Positions 49,245 to 60,323 of a stretch of 64,000 nucleotides of DNA are shown here, piece after piece. The notes beneath the pieces were generated by a model. It ran no database searches. It was given only the letters and a program-made list of their open reading frames with translations, and was not told the DNA's origin. Positions within the stretch are counted from its first letter, which is position 1; each line of letters opens with the position of its first letter. A program made the position numbers and the translations under genes. Source of the stretch: Rotaria macrura (taxonomy: Eukaryota > Rotifera > Eurotatoria > Philodinida > Philodinidae); assembly GCA_900239685.1 (NCBI GenBank), contig OENT01000593.1, positions 30,538 to 94,537 of the forward strand, read 5' to 3'.

Positions 49245-51510
49245 TCAAACAGTCTGAATACAAAATCGTTGAATTCGATGATTGCTCGAATCAGCTACGT
49301 AAAGATTACCATGGCTGTCGAATGCCAAACCTTCTGGACCATTCAATTCCTTTGCATTGTCACCGGCACGGAATGCACTACCCGCTATAATATTCCCATG
49401 TAAGGCACCTTGGTACCAGCGCATTACTCGATTATTCCAATAGTCGGCTACATAAATTGTCCCAAGCTGGTCGACAACCAGTCCTGTAGGAAGATGCAAT
49501 TGTGTTAGACCTTTGCCTTTGCCTTTACCACCAGCCACAATAGTGCCTTCTGTCGCTCCTTTGTTCCATTTCACTATGCGATCATTTCTACTATCTGACA
49601 CATATACTGCATCATCTGGACCAACAAAAATGTACGTTGGATGATTGAGTTGCTTGAGACGATTGCCTTCTCCATTACCACCTGCTACCACTGTCCCGTG
49701 ATGGTCAGATGGTCCGTAGCGTCTTACTTCATGCAGTTCAGTATTAGAAATATAGAGGAAACCGTCATCATCCATAGCTAATCCACAATATTTACTACCC
49801 TTAATGAATACCTCTGTATGTTTGCTACTTTTTGGAAACCATCGTAATACTCGTAGATTGTGATAGTCAGCAATAATAAAGCTATTTGACATATGGTCAT
49901 AAACAATATTTGATGGTCCACATAAAAGATTAGGGTGATATCCTGATGTATTGTCACCGATTAGTCTTCTAACATGAGGTGTATCTCGAAAATATTTTAG
50001 AATCCGATGATTCGAACTATCAGCAATATAAATGTTCTGATTTCTATCTACATAAAGACCTTTAGGACAATTTAGTCTGTTGAGAGTAGGACCAGGCCCC
50101 AAGCCACCAGCTACTGTCTGAGCTACTGAACGCCATTTGGCACTGTGAGGAATGTTCGGTATAGCTGCAATGAAACAAAAATATGATCAGCGAAGAATAA
50201 ATATATGGGCGCTTTTCCCATTGAATAGAAAATTCATTTCGAATGAAACTTGATTTCTAGTAGATATAATCTCATTATTTTCTCACACTGAACTACGAAA
50301 ACATATCCGCACATAATTGAAAGTAATTTCTATTGTTGTGGAAAGGTTTCCAGAACATGGTACAAATTGCAATCTGAGCAAGAACTATATTATTCAGCTT
50401 ATTCAATAATTGTTTCAACGGGTTTCAATATTTTTTTTTGTTTGTGAATCCCATCAACTTTTGTATTAATTAAGCTTGTTGTCATTCCATTAAAATATGA
50501 TGAGAAAAACGAAATACTGTTAAAAGGACAATCTAACCACTGACTTACTCAAAACATTTTGAGTCTGATAGAATAGATACCACTTATTATAATATTTTTA
50601 TCAATGAATTCCACAATAGTGGCCTATCTGAAACATTGCAGTAAAAACCATTACTCAAGTACGAACAGCATGCATTCACAAAATCATAAAAAATTCAATT
50701 TTGGTTTTATACATACTGTATGACATTGTATTGAGAAAAACCTTGATATCTGCAGGTAATCTGTGCTCTAGTATGGGCTTCAGCATATGATTGCTTTCCT
50801 GGTACACGTTGTTTGCCACATCTTGAAGAATTGTAATGATATTCACATTTTTTCGACTAATATTCCTTAATAAGTGTTTGGTAAACAAACAATGTCGATC
50901 TATTTGTCGAAAATCACTTGATAGCTTAGGAGGGCATAAATATAAGATTATTGCTCTATCACATGGCTGAATTTTACATAGCGGTTTGGCTTCGATCATG
51001 TCTAATAGTAATAAAAATAAAATTTGTATTTCAAGAAACAAAATCGTATGAAGTACCGGCTGATGTCCGTGGACTTCTTAGTTTGTATGGTACACTACAA
51101 TCAAAGATAAATATACACACGTTTGGCGAGTTTTTTTCTAGCAATCGATCCATTATATGATCCAGTCTGATACCCATGTCTTCTATGTCTATGTCTTGTG
51201 CTATTCTAGAATCGTCAACAGGTATCAAATAATTTGTCCCATCGACCTCACAACCATGACCAGAAAAATAGAATAAAATCAAGTCGCCATTGTTGATCTT
51301 TTCGGAGAATTTTTTTATCAAGGCCATCATTTTTGAATCACCATTAAAAATCATCGTGGAATCGAAGTAAATTTTTTCAAGTAAAAGTTTCAGTTTAATT
51401 CTATTGGCTTTCGAGTGTTTAAGTTCGTTGTCATTTTTACTGTACTCTCTGCTGTCAATGATTAGCGCTAACTTTTGATGTGCAGATGAGTTTACTTTGG
51501 TAGCTGCCAT
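49245..51510 (-). CDS. Caspase-like (C14) module fused to six-bladed NHL propeller, 3 exons
   Basis: Minus-strand exons are 51510-51057, 51001-50717 and 50164-49245. They join at phase-1 introns to 552 residues. Residues 1-246 are a caspase/metacaspase-like fold: KLALII start, NNGDLILFYFSGHG with His85, GTNYLIPVDD, and IFIFDCSVPY (136-141) where the catalytic loop should lie, then a p10-like part (CLFTKHLLRNI, ILQDVANNVYQESN). Residues from about 262 are six NHL repeats, each with a G.-x-VD..-IYIADS.NHR-I.. pattern (IYIADSSNHRI, FIIADYHNLRV, LYISNTELHEV, VYVSDSRNDRI, IYVADYWNNRV, LYVADSSNHRI), making a closed beta-propeller. Position D-x-C expected for catalysis reads D137-C138-S139, so protease activity is doubtful. 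The likely role is sensor (NHL) plus effector or scaffold (caspase fold) in cell death or defence; this is inference. A CTTCAG acceptor lies 13 bases before the ATG. Confidence 0.82.
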
Positions 51511-54500
51511 TTCTTATGAAAATCTGAAGTAGAAAAATTTTAACATTTTAAACTTTAATCTAATGCATTCTTACAACGATCCATAGTTCTCAAGTTCTGC
51601 CCAATAGTATACTCATAACAGAGAAGGTCTCTATATAATTTAACATCTCATTCTCGAATTATACAAAGTGAAATTTGCCTCTGTGTACTGCATATTCAAA
51701 ACATTTGATGAATATTCTTTACACAGTCATCATATACCGAGACGTTGAATGGGTCTGTAAACCAACTACAAATTCTCATCGAACACGTCTGAAGAATCGC
51801 GATTTAGTCGAGATATTTTGTTCGAATTTTTCAAAAATTAATTTTCAATCTACATAATATAAAACAAAACACTTCGAGTCAACTTTTACAAGACATTTTC
51901 TCTAATTTCATTCAAAGTCAAGTTCAAATTTGTATAGATTTGACTTACCAGTTGAATCAAGTGTAAGTAGTAGTTTTTATCGATAGGATCAAGCTGTTGA
52001 ATGAAACGTAAGTACGAATTTATAAAAACAAATATTTTTTTTCGTTAGATTTATCTCCACGTCAAGGGTTAGGCCACGTGTTTATAGATTTTTCAGTAAA
52101 CAAATCTAAAATAAATATTGATTAGTTAATAAATTAAATATTAAAAAAAAAATTTTCTATATTCATCTCAGCGAAGGATCCAATCGTAATAATTTTTTTA
52201 AAAGAAGTACTTAACATTGGAATTGTTTGTTAGAGAACTTAAAATAAACGTAGTTCCCACTAGATATGAAATAAGAATTCAAGAATGAGTTTTTCTTCAT
52301 GACTTTGAAACGAAAAAAAAATGATAAGTTTGAAAATGTCTTCCTTTGCACCTTTCAATTACAATACATAAAAAAGACTTCAAAACCTTACTTAATTTTG
52401 ACAGTTTGATTTTAATTCCTTGAAGTTTCATTGTGTAATCAAAAAGAACAACCAGATTTTGTTTCAAATCTCCATATTCAAATATTGAAAACACTATTTT
52501 TTAACTAGAAAAATCGTCTGTGAATACAATACTTCAGTATCATGTAGAATAAGCCGATAGAGAAAAATACATTTTAATTTTTGTAAATTATAATCAAGAA
52601 GAGTGGAATTTAGTTGTCATTCAAGTAGTTTCTATTTTCAGTCGTCAATTTACACATGTCATTCTATACCATCATTGAAAACACTATATAGATAAATATA
52701 CTGATTGGTGAATATTCATTCATGATCTAACCAGCCGATTTTTTTTACGAGTTTGTTGGCATTTATTTCAATAAGGTGTTAAATCGATTGTGACTAGCTT
52801 AACTTTGAATATGTGTTATTGGGCGATAGAAATCTAAATTACGCTACGTAATATAATTAAAAATACTAAGACGCGTCCTATGCGTGTAACTCTTCCGATA
52901 ACTCACTGATCGATTTCGCGTTTCATGATTAAGGCATTTTATCAGAACAGTCTGAACGAACATTTTTCATTCTCCTTAGAGTGTTCGTGTCGTGTCTTTT
53001 CAGACTTCTTAATGATATGTGTACTCAATGTTTTTTCACATTTCAACATGGATAAATTTCAATTATTATAATGAGAAGTTGTCATAGAATCAGAATTCTC
53101 AGAGGGTTTCTTCTCGACGACCTGCTGCTGATACTCGAACGACGAACTAAGACTTGATGTCATCCTTATGCAAATAGTCCCAATACTTTTTTTGTGGTTC
53201 AGTTAGTTCAACACCTAGAAAAATACGACTTATGCCCTTATTTTTTCTAATAAACAGTACCTTTACCTTCGAGTAAGAAAACGAAAAGATTGAAAACTTC
53301 GGGAAAAATCAGCAGAGATTATTTAAAAATAATCATAATAGACCAGGATCGATTTGATTCCTCATGGTCGACAAAAACATCAGTAACTACGCAATCGATT
53401 AAAATGAGAGAAAAATAAAAAGGAACACTTACATTTCTCTACTGAAAATTTAATTTTGAGAAGAACGCAAAAACGAGTCTTGCTTTTCTTATATGTAGCC
53501 TTTTCTCAAACGCACATTTTTCTTAAAATTACCTTTCCTTTGACGCAGATCTATAAGGCAAACTTCAAAGTATATTTGACTTTGAAAACATGAAACATCC
53601 AGAAAAGCAAATTTTCAAAATACGGAAAACTGATACGGCGGTATAGATCGCCTTTATAAGCTATTTGGATAAAAAATATAGTTTTAAAGAGAAAATATAA
53701 GCTTCGAGAGGTAAATGAAAAAATAACGGTCTATTCTTTTTCTTCTATTTGCTGTTCGTAGGAAGTAAACATGATCAATAGGGGCACTTCGGAGGCAAGT
53801 GTTTTTTTCAAAAATAAAAAAAAACATTTCCATTTTGTATAATGAGACACTTTTCTGTGTTTACATGCCATGTAAAAGACATGCTCTCAAGTCTTTGGCA
53901 GTGCCCCGATCCCATGGTTTCTGAACTTCTAGAACCTTTCTGAACTTGAAAATAATCTACCACTAGATAACTTAAACACATACATAAAGTATGGAATCCT
54001 CGGGAGTCTTGGAACACAACAAATCTGCACTGTCGTAGTGGCCACCATTCACTGTAAGTATATATCTATACAAAACCATGAGCACACAAACACTTTGTTT
54101 CTATCCCAATAAGCACAATGGCAACACAATGATCGCACGCTTCACAGTGAGCAAAAACGGGAGTCAGGAGCAATTTCCAATTTCCAATTGCTTTCACATC
54201 AAGAGCATGTACATTATGTAGGCTCTAGTGAGCTACAAAACACCCTGAAAAGGGTTCGTTTATATAGCTGATATCTGTGGTGATATTTAAGTTTTATGGC
54301 ATTTTTTTAGCAGAAAAACCGTAATCCCCTCAAGTTCGCGTGAAAAATTAAATTTTCGAATTTCATGTCGAAAATTTGCCCAGGAAAAAGTATTGATGAA
54401 ACTAATTTGTTCTGTAAGTTTTGGAACTTGGGGTTCCTTCCATTCCGAGATACGAGTATACGAGAAAATATTGCTCCCTACATCTAGGGGTTGTACTCTA

Positions 54501-54650
54501 TATTTACTTTACCAAATACAGTCAAGGATACTAAATTTACTTTATCAGATAAAGTAAAGCTGAAAGATGTCAGATTTCTTATGTACACAAGGAAAATATT
54601 GTTTTTTAACTTAACTTAACTTCACTTGTTTCAAGTAAAATTAAAATTAA

Positions 54651-54900
54651 GTGCCACCCCTATTCATCCCAGGTCGTTCGTTCCGGAGCCCGGAACCCAC
54701 AGGAAACGGGATATTTTCCGGCTTCTTCCTGCCGGTTCCGGTGTATTTACGGCCGGAAAATCACCGGAACATAGAAGCAGTATTCCGCCTGGAATTATCC
54801 GTATCCGGAACCTGGATATTCCGGTCACTTCCGAAAATCGGAAAATACAATAATCCGATAAAGAAGCAACGGAAAACAGTCGGAATAGACCGTCTTGTAA
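54651..54900. repeat. GC-rich CCGG-dense island
   Basis: The tetramer CCGG occurs nine times between 54682 and 54833, usually within TTCCGG or CCGGAA, in a genome where it should occur about once in 2 kb. The pattern is a degenerate short-period repeat. Open frames here are by-products of low stop-codon density. Confidence 0.7.
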
Positions 54901-55006
54901 CTAGATTATTCCTACTTAGAATACCAGACCTCCGCTAGAAAAAAAATCACATAGAATATTAAATTCCCTTTTCTAGTAATCCTAGATACTCAAATCAGCA
55001 TTCTAC

Positions 55007-55032
55007 AAAAAAGACCTTAAAAGGTCTTTTTT
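55007..55032. repeat. Perfect 12 bp inverted repeat with 2 bp loop
   Basis: The arms at 55007-55018 and 55021-55032 are exact reverse complements (AAAAAAGACCTT and its mirror), with AA between them. The sequence AAGGTCTTT recurs at about 55171. It could be a hairpin, the centre of a palindromic element, or chance. Confidence 0.8.
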
Positions 55033-55499
55033 GGGATTTTTTTCTAAATCCTTCATTTTAAGGACTATATCGATGAAATGGATAGTTTACCATACTTTTG
55101 TTGGTTCGCGTGAAAATTTTACATGTGTTACTTAGAGCGATATTGTTTTCAGTGCATTCGTATGCATTCCAAAGGTCTTTTATAAAGATTTGAAATGATA
55201 GGTCATTTAGAGACTTCAGAAGCGTCACTTGCGTTGATTGAAGACTCAGGAAAGTCTTAAAGCCCTGGTGTTTAAGATGTGTGCTGGTCTAACACATAGA
55301 GTTTTCGGTTTGCAAAAGTCTAAAAATCTGATTTTTAGGTCTTCGGACTAAAAATTCCCATTTTAGCTACAAAAACAGTTTCGAAGAGAAATTTATAGTG
55401 TTTTACTTGGCTACTTTTTTCCCAGGGTATGTATCTTCTGGTGTTGTTTGAGGTTTTCTAAAAAAGAAGCTAAAAGCTTGCTTCGAAAAACAGAGAGCT

Positions 55500-55870
55500 T
55501 TGCTTAGTAAGTCGGAGTATTTAGCGCTGTTTGGGAACCGGCCAGTTGAGTTTTCGTGAGGTTAGCGGAAACGGTCAGATCTGAGCCGTGTTCTGTCCCG
55601 ATGGGAAAATTGCTTTTTCTGTTACCCGTATCCGTTACGGAAACGTTCGGATCTGGACCGTATGTGGTTCGGGCTTGGAAACGGTGTTTTCCGTCGACGG
55701 ATCCCGTGTAGGAAACGGGAACCGTATCCGTGGATACGCTCTCGTGCCAGGAATTGGTGGGAAGTAAGCCGAAACCGATTTCGGAAACCCACTTCCGGAA
55801 ATCGTGGGAATAACACTGGATCCAGCCGGTTCCCACCGTACGTCTTCGGCCTGGAATATCACCTATAGTG
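55500..55870. repeat. GC-rich CGGAAAC/CCGTATCC island
   Basis: A second compositional island with repeated variants of CGGAAAC, CCGTATCCG and GGAACCG in both orientations. It is related in style to the island at 54.7 kb but not an obvious inverted copy of it. Overlapping open frames on both strands (for example 55504-55911 minus) are explained by composition. Confidence 0.65.
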
Positions 55871-56736
55871 CAAAATGTTAAATGCTTATATTTAAAGATG
55901 GGAGGAACCAAGAAATTTCAAACTTACAGGATTCACTAGTCCTCCAAACAACTTTCTTTTCGCAAAGTTTCAAGTCAAAGTCGAAAGTTGATTCTCAAGG
56001 TAAATCTGAGGAGAAACCACGGTGTCGTACATCAAAATGCGTAAAAGTCAAATATTTTAACAGAGGTTTAATGACGCATCTCTGCGCATCTACTGAAGAT
56101 AAATAGATCATGAGTCATGACACGTTGTTTCAAGTGATAGATTAGAACGTGAATTTAAACTACTGTAAACGAACTGCCTTATATGTTAGTAGCCATCTTT
56201 CACTACAGGGATGCTATTTTTTGATATTATTATAGCCTAAACAACTTCAAGAATTCCAAAAGGTGTTTAGTATATAGTAAATGCATAATGCTGTATAGCT
56301 ACATAATAAATAACGGGTATAACTCGTCTCCTTGATTTAAAACACACATTATACTTATATGCCTTATTAATCATATTCAACTATGTTACGTACGCTGTGA
56401 CATTTGTTATTTACTAAATACTCACTATGGAGTGACATTCACGATGCGCTTAAATGCAGAGCCATAGTTGTAAGCTTCAATGCTAACTATGATATGAATT
56501 CGAATTTCGATTTTGTCTCTTGAGTGCCCACTGTGTGTTCTACTCATGTCCATTATACTGAGTAGTCAATTTGCATTTTAATGAGTACCACCAAATAACA
56601 GAACATCACGTCTAGAATATTGAATGCGAGCAGTGAACGGTCAATAATGATAGTCGCTTTTCAATTCATCGTGAATCTTCCAGTGATTTCGAACTTTATT
56701 CATCGTTACATTCAAAATTTCAGATTTTTAAAACCA

Positions 56737-59414
56737 ATGGCGACTGCAAAAGAGAATTCATCTTCGTGTCGAAAGTTAGCACTGATAATTGGCAACGATA
56801 ATTATACAAAAAAATGTAATAAACTCAGCCAATCAGTCAAGAATTCAAAGGGTCTACGTGATTCACTGAAAAGAATCAATTTCGAAGTGAAAACAATCTG
56901 CAATTCGACAAAGCAAGAAATGACTGCACACATCATAGATTTTTCAAAGTTGATTAGAAATGGCGATTTGGTTTTATTCTACTTTTCTGGTCATGGTTGT
57001 TATGCCAATGGTGAAAATTATCTCATACCTACGGATGATTATGCTATAGAAACCGATAGAGACGTGGAAGACTTCGCAGTTAATGTTGAAAGAACAGTTA
57101 AACGTCTAGTGGAGAAAAATCCATCCCACGCCACCATATTTATCTTGGATTGTTACATACCATTTATACTGAAAAAATCCTCGGCATCAAATCGTAAGTC
57201 AAATTATTTATGATTTTTAAAAACATTAAACTTGAACTTTTGTAGCTACGGTCGAAGCTAGACCACTACGTGAAATTCACTCACGTTCTGGAGCATTAAT
57301 TCAATTTGTATGTGCTAGTACTAATGAAGCATCGAGGGGCAATCACTTGTTCAACAAACACCTATTGAAGAATATTACTCGAGAAAATACTCATATCACT
57401 AATGTTCTTCAAGATGTGGCGGACCAGGTGTATCGGGAAAGTAATCGTACATGTAGACCGTCGTGTATTAATGGATTAAATTCTGATCAGCAAGTATATC
57501 TCAATGAAGTGATCGTGCCCATCCTAGGTAAGCTATAGAAAAGCAATGTAAAGCACTGAATAGAGAGAAGATAATAAACTCTTTAGTACTCTGGATGATT
57601 ATTCGAAACTTTTGAAGATGGCCTCAGGAGTTTTATTATCTGCTATGCTTATACAAATCGCAATAAAAGAAATGAGGAATGCATGGATTTCACAAAAAGA
57701 AGTAACAGTATATTGTTACAACAGACTCTATAAGAATCTGACCTAAAGCATAAGTTCAAATGCGTTTGCTCAGTGCCCATCACCAATTTCCAAATCTTTC
57801 ACAATACCTTTCAAGCATTTATAAAGACTACTTGATGATTTCTCACGTAGACATGAAATAGCACGAATGGCTTAGAACTGATTGCATTACTCCGATACTC
57901 GACAGTGTTTCATACGGTGTATTAAGCAATTGTGAAGTTAGGCATGGTCCATTTTTTCGCTATTACCTTACATTTTTGATGAACCTGAGCAAATACTTTG
58001 ATTAAGTCTTACACAAGTTCTTGATTACAAGTCCATAAATTCATACACAAATATAGTTTTGTATGTTTCCTCGCAAAGATTCGTAACCTATTTCGTTGAA
58101 GTATGCTACTTCTTTTCCTTTTCGTTTTATTGCTTAGTGTTTATTAGTACCGTTGTTATATAGAAAATAAAGAACTAAATTTGTCAAGATAATTCTAACA
58201 TTCTTTATTTAGAAAAGAATACTAGTCTACGTACAGAAGATTTTCTGTCGAAAGAACCATTGTTGCCAGAGGAAAAAGTTTATTATGATAAATGCAAAGA
58301 GTATTGTCTTCTAACAGGCCAGCCATTAATCTCAGTTCCGGAAGAAATTTTCGACAATACTATGAACCTAAGAACTTCGTCATTAAAACTTTGCGTCGAC
58401 GAAGACTGTGATCAATTTGATTTACAAGACTTTGTTAATAAACTTTGTGGTAAAATAAATCTGTCACCAAAAGACATAGAGATTAAACGAATACAAGCAG
58501 GTTCGTCCGTCATAGAAGCGGAAATATTCAACAAGTTTGAATCGAATGATAAAAAAGTATTCATAAAAATGATATGTCAATTACTAACAAGCAAACTGAG
58601 AGAAGAATTGGCTAAAATAAAGATTTTCTTCATGTTCATGGGTCCTATAAAAACATTATTCAAACAGCAAAAATATCGTGCTGAAATTCATTTGAATCCT
58701 CAATATAATCGTATATATGCCAACGGTCATGATTTTTGGGAAGGTGCTATTTGTGATGGAATCGATCGTGGAAATAAACCCTACTATTGTCCCATTGGAT
58801 GGAAACGATATTCTTTTTATGTTACCGACCATTTCTATAAAAAATTCAAAGGATGGTGTATATGTTATCATGGTACAAAATTTGAATATGGTCTATCTAT
58901 TTTATTGAATGGATTAAAGCCAGCAAAGATAACAGCACATGGTGAAGGAATTTATGTTTCTCCATCTATTAACTATGTATGTCATCCAAGATATGCGGAA
59001 GTTAAGCCAATAGATACATCTTATCGATGTAAATTGTTCAAGTCGGGCAAATACATACAATATGTATTAGAATGCCGGGTTCATCCCATGAATATACAGA
59101 AAGTAGGAAGGGAAACGTTAAAAACTACTTCTCATACTGTTATTGATGCAAATATTGACAATAAAATTATCGAATGGGTTATTAATAGTCAAAACAAAAG
59201 CGTTGTAGATTTTAATGATCCAGATTCTTCTATTGTTTGCACTGGACTAATGATTCGTGTCACAGATGATCATCCTGGCTTGTTACCTCAGTCACAATGG
59301 TGGTATGAATCGCATTTATGTAATGAAAAAAATTGCTGTGCATTAGGAATTGATTTGGAAACTCTCAAAAGCCGATGTTCTAGCGGATATGAATGTAGCA
59401 TCATCTATGACTAA
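56737..59414 (+). CDS. Caspase-like (C14) module fused to PARP/ADP-ribosyltransferase-like domain, 3 exons
   Basis: Exons 56737-57193, 57246-57527 and 58213-59414 join at phase-1 introns to 646 residues. Residues 1-246 are a caspase-like fold paralogous to the gene at 49245-51510: KLALIIGNDNY, RNGDLVLFYFSGHG (His86), GENYLIPTDD, IFILDCYIPF (134-143), then LFNKHLLKNI and VLQDVADQVYRESN. A middle part (about 295-400) has a helical/beta segment with IEIKRIQAGSSVIEAEI. Residues about 430-640 carry KPYYCPIGWKRYSF, CYHGTKFEYGLSILLNGLK (HGT at 466-468), then GEGIYVSPS (490-498) and SSIVCTGLMIRVTDDHPG. HG[ST]...GL...G.GIY is the NAD-binding signature of the PARP-like ART fold. The catalytic Cys position (D138-C139-Y140) is altered. 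The start follows ATTTCAG by 13 bases, as in the paralogue. Function is inferred to be a death or defence effector. Confidence 0.8.
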
Positions 59415-60259
59415 ACCAATTTACAAATGTATTGCTCTTTTACTTTCTTGTTTCTATTCATTCGCAACTTTTTTTTAGCATCTGTATATATCGTAAAATG
59501 GTCTCTTCCTACTAAATGTGCACCATGGCGACGGAATTTGCAACATTGACTTAAGAAAGTACTAAACTGACAATTTTTCGAAAATCAGTGAACTAAATGC
59601 TATGCTCATCCAATAAAGATAACTGGAAATGCAAATAAAAACTTTTTTCAGCTGTTAGAGTACGGGTGTGGGTGTAGGTGTCGATGCAGCTTGTCTTTTT
59701 CATGTTCTAAACTTATCCATACCACACAGTGAAATAGTATACCAATGTCCTTACAAATTATTCGTCAAAATACTAGTTTTAGTTGATTTCATCGACCAAG
59801 AGATATAATCTTGTTTAGACTTACTTTTTTTATCTTGTTTAATTCGTAGCAGCAACCGTACCGAATACATTGAAGACATGTCGTACGACACATACATATG
59901 TATTTATGCGTGGCCAGAAGAACACAAACGAGAAGGGGGAAAACGTGAAGGGAAAAATGAGAAAAATACAAAGTGGAAAATAAAAGGCATATAAGAAAAG
60001 AATAATGAATAAAATCGATGGTTAGATAGAATAGTTATTTCGAAGTAGTAACATGTATTATGTTATATGTTTTGTCTCTCTTGTTTGAATTCCTTCTGAA
60101 TGAGTCACCATATATATATATATATGTTCTCTTCAAAAGAAAACTCAATTTTCTTTGTATTCGTTTCCTATCATCTCGTATTTTCTGTTTCTGTTTCTCA
60201 GGTCAATAAAACAGACATCGATCTTGATCTCGATATTCTATTACGCAATTCAAGTACGT
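59415..60259. other. Intergenic and probable 5' LTR of the retroelement
   Basis: The first part holds a GGGTGTGGGTGTAGGTG run (59664-59680). The second part, with a TA-rich box (about 60112-60125) and an AATAAA-like signal (about 60204), precedes the primer-binding-site-like sequence and is probably the 5' LTR. Its left boundary could not be fixed. Confidence 0.5.
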
Positions 60260-60264
60260 GACAA

Positions 60265-60280
60265 TTTGGCGACGAGAGTG
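60265..60280 (+). other. Putative primer-binding site of the gypsy element
   Basis: TTTGGCGACGAGAGTG directly follows a CA dinucleotide that could end the 5' LTR. TTTGGCGAC-type sequences are common at this place in Ty3/gypsy elements of the mag-like group. The priming tRNA is not determined. Confidence 0.5.
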
Positions 60281-60323
60281 AAGTAAAGTTTTTTCTTTGA
60301 AATACAAAAAAAACTCAACTATC

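Larger units (their letters stand above)
51511..56736. other. 5.2 kb spacer between divergent caspase-like genes
   Basis: No intact gene was seen. It contains two GC-rich islands (54651-54900, 55500-55870), a 26 bp inverted repeat at 55007-55032, and many short direct and inverted fragments of AAGGTCTTT/AAAGACC type nearby. It looks like accumulated non-autonomous repeat or transposon debris, plus the two promoters. Confidence 0.55.

Noticed and set aside
55504-55911. 135-codon minus-strand frame and overlapping frames on both strands
   Set aside because: They lie in the GC-rich island, where stop codons are rare; several frames are open at once and the residues are repeat-like.
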